Positions 5,476 through 6,699 of a stretch of DNA of 6,699 bases are shown piece after piece. The position numbers and the translations under genes were made by a program. Below the pieces are notes generated by a model, which had not been told where the DNA came from, did not search any database, and saw only the letters and a list, made by a program, of their open reading frames with translations. Each line of letters starts with the position of its first letter. Position 1 is the stretch's first letter. Source of the stretch: Methanobrevibacter sp. (GTDB lineage Archaea; Methanobacteriota; Methanobacteria; Methanobacteriales; Methanobacteriaceae); NCBI GenBank assembly GCA_009777005.1, contig WRMT01000174.1, forward strand, positions 1 to 6,699, written 5' to 3'.

Positions 5476-6492
5476 ATGACAGAATTTAAAATCTGTTTAA
5501 TTGGTTTTGGTGCAGTAGGACAAGGAGTAGCTAAAGCCATAAACATGAAAAAACAGAGTATTCAAGAAAAATATGGGAAAGAATTAAAGATAGTAGCTGT
5601 TTCTGATTCATCAAGTTCAGCTATTTCTGATAATGGATTAGATGAAGAACTACTTCTTAAAACAAAATCTGACTTTGGTAAATTAAATAAATATCCTGAG
5701 TATGGATTGGACAATAGTGGAGAGGATGTTTTAGATTCTGTTGATTATGATTGTTTAATAGAAGTTACTCCAACAAATATTGAAAATGGAGAACCTGCAA
5801 AATCATTAGCTTTAAAAGCTTTTAAATCTAAAAAAGATGTTGTCACATCTAATAAAGGTCATTTAGCTTTATTTTATAAGGAATTGATTGAGGAAGCTAA
5901 TTTGAATAATGTTCAATTTAAATTTGAAGCATCTGTTGGTGGAGCTATGCCTATTATCAATTTTGCAGATGAAACTTTACCAAGCTCAAACATCAAATCT
6001 ATTATTGGAATTTTAAATGGAACTACAAATTATATACTATCAAGAATGACTTCAGAGGGTTCTACATATTTAAATACATTGGAAGAATCTCAACAATTAG
6101 GAATAGCTGAAACCGATCCAACTCAAGATGTTGAAGGGATTGATGCAGCTTGCAAGACTGTTATCTTAGCTAATTCTGTTTTAAATATTGATGCAACATA
6201 TAAAGATGTTGAAGTTGTTGGAATTTCAAAAATTACCTCAGAAGCTATTGATTTAGCTAAAAAAGAAGGCTATTTAATCAAATTAATAGCTGAAGTATCT
6301 CCAAATTCTCTTAGAGTTTCTCCAAGACTTGTTAGAAAAAATAGTCCTTATGCTGTTGAAGGAACTTTAAACATGGCTACCCTTAAAACTGATTTAGCTG
6401 ATGAAGTTACTGTAGTTGGAAAAGGTGCTGGATCATTAGAAACTGCCTCTGCAATTCTTACAGATCTTATAAACATTATAAAAACAAAATAG
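5476..6492 (+). CDS. hom: Homoserine dehydrogenase
   Basis: The enzyme reduces aspartate 4-semialdehyde to homoserine with NAD(P)H in the cytosol, feeding threonine, isoleucine and methionine synthesis. The Rossmann motif GFGAVGQG lies at residues 10-17. TSNKGHLAL carries the conserved catalytic Lys127. EASVGGAMPI (151-160) and GILNGTTNYI (178-187) are the classic substrate-domain blocks. Glu212, Asp218, Asp223 and Lys227 have the same 6-5-4 spacing as the active-site residues 208, 214, 219 and 223 of the yeast enzyme. The 338-residue length is that of the short form without a C-terminal ACT domain, which fits with regulation by the separate ACT protein upstream. The ribosome binding site is weak (GGGAT at 5464-5468, 7-base spacer before ATG 5476), which suits a downstream gene in a shared transcript. 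All key residues are present. Confidence 0.96.
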   Translation: MTEFKICLIGFGAVGQGVAKAINMKKQSIQEKYGKELKIVAVSDSSSSAISDNGLDEELLLKTKSDFGKLNKYPEYGLDNSGEDVLDSVDYDCLIEVTPTNIENGEPAKSLALKAFKSKKDVVTSNKGHLALFYKELIEEANLNNVQFKFEASVGGAMPIINFADETLPSSNIKSIIGILNGTTNYILSRMTSEGSTYLNTLEESQQLGIAETDPTQDVEGIDAACKTVILANSVLNIDATYKDVEVVGISKITSEAIDLAKKEGYLIKLIAEVSPNSLRVSPRLVRKNSPYAVEGTLNMATLKTDLADEVTVVGKGAGSLETASAILTDLINIIKTK

Positions 6493-6629
6493 CTAATGTT
6501 TTATTACTTATTTTTTTTGAAATTTTCTAAATAGCTATTATTGTTATTTTTTCTTTTTTTTGAAAAATTAAAATTAATTATTAAGTAGAAAAAGCATTTT
6601 TATAAATAGCTATTATTTAATTTTTTTTA
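6487..6629. repeat. Repeated hom stop-codon region
   Basis: AAATAGCT followed by a T-rich stretch occurs at 6487 (including the hom stop codon), 6529 and 6604. The first two copies are about 36-37 bases long, start 42 bases apart, and both end in eight T followed by GAAA. The third is shorter and farther away. This is an imperfect version of the pattern seen at mobA and the ACT gene. Past 6630 there is only AT-rich sequence and no gene to the window end. Confidence 0.65.
6511..6561 (+). terminator. Probable U-rich terminator of hom
   Basis: Runs of eight T (6511-6518), six T (6547-6552) and eight T (6554-6561) follow within 70 bases of the hom stop. Such clustered U-tracts are the known archaeal intrinsic termination signal. 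The repeated stop region supplies one tract per copy. Confidence 0.55.
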
Positions 6630-6699
6630 ACTTGATAAAATCGTGTAATAATAATATTTAATTTAATAAAGTTATATTTATAAATATTTATTTTTAAAT

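Noticed and set aside
1..6699. Mobile element or defence system
   Set aside because: There is no transposase, integrase, toxin, nuclease or terminal inverted repeat; the genes are core metabolic and regulatory ones.

Overview
The window is a very AT-rich stretch of archaeal chromosome, most likely from a methanogen of the order Methanobacteriales and probably Methanobrevibacter-like. Several things point there: archaeal-type gene families (a short archaeal GatC, a stand-alone ACT protein of the COG2061 type beside a short homoserine dehydrogenase, and an XRE-type regulator of the COG2522 type), Shine-Dalgarno sites complementary to an archaeal 16S 3' end, non-ATG starts, and T-rich stretches after genes in place of classic hairpin terminators. 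The mobA gene argues against Methanosphaera stadtmanae, which is reported to lack molybdopterin biosynthesis. Genus-level placement is inference.

Six protein genes, all on the plus strand, are separated by long gene-free spacers of about 190 to 550 bases. In order they are: guaB (IMP dehydrogenase, GMP synthesis); mobA (molybdenum cofactor guanylyltransferase with an unusual Asn-rich insertion); a helix-turn-helix regulator with a cysteine-rich tail; gatC (small subunit of the tRNA-dependent amidotransferase); an ACT-domain protein predicted to regulate homoserine dehydrogenase; and hom (homoserine dehydrogenase). Only the last two form an obvious functional pair, in the aspartate-to-threonine/methionine branch. 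The first four look like independent housekeeping transcription units.

The most striking feature lies between the genes. The 3' ends of mobA, the ACT gene and hom, including their last codons and stop, are repeated one or more times immediately downstream. In the ACT gene and mobA these are regular tandem arrays (40-bp and 55-bp units). Looser duplications follow guaB and gatC, and a perfect 65-bp tandem duplication precedes guaB. Because the repeated unit contains the stop codon, gain or loss of whole units would not alter the protein. I see no CRISPR array, insertion sequence, tRNA, rRNA, defence cassette or other mobile system. The window is mainly ordinary core metabolism set in unusually repeat-rich spacers.
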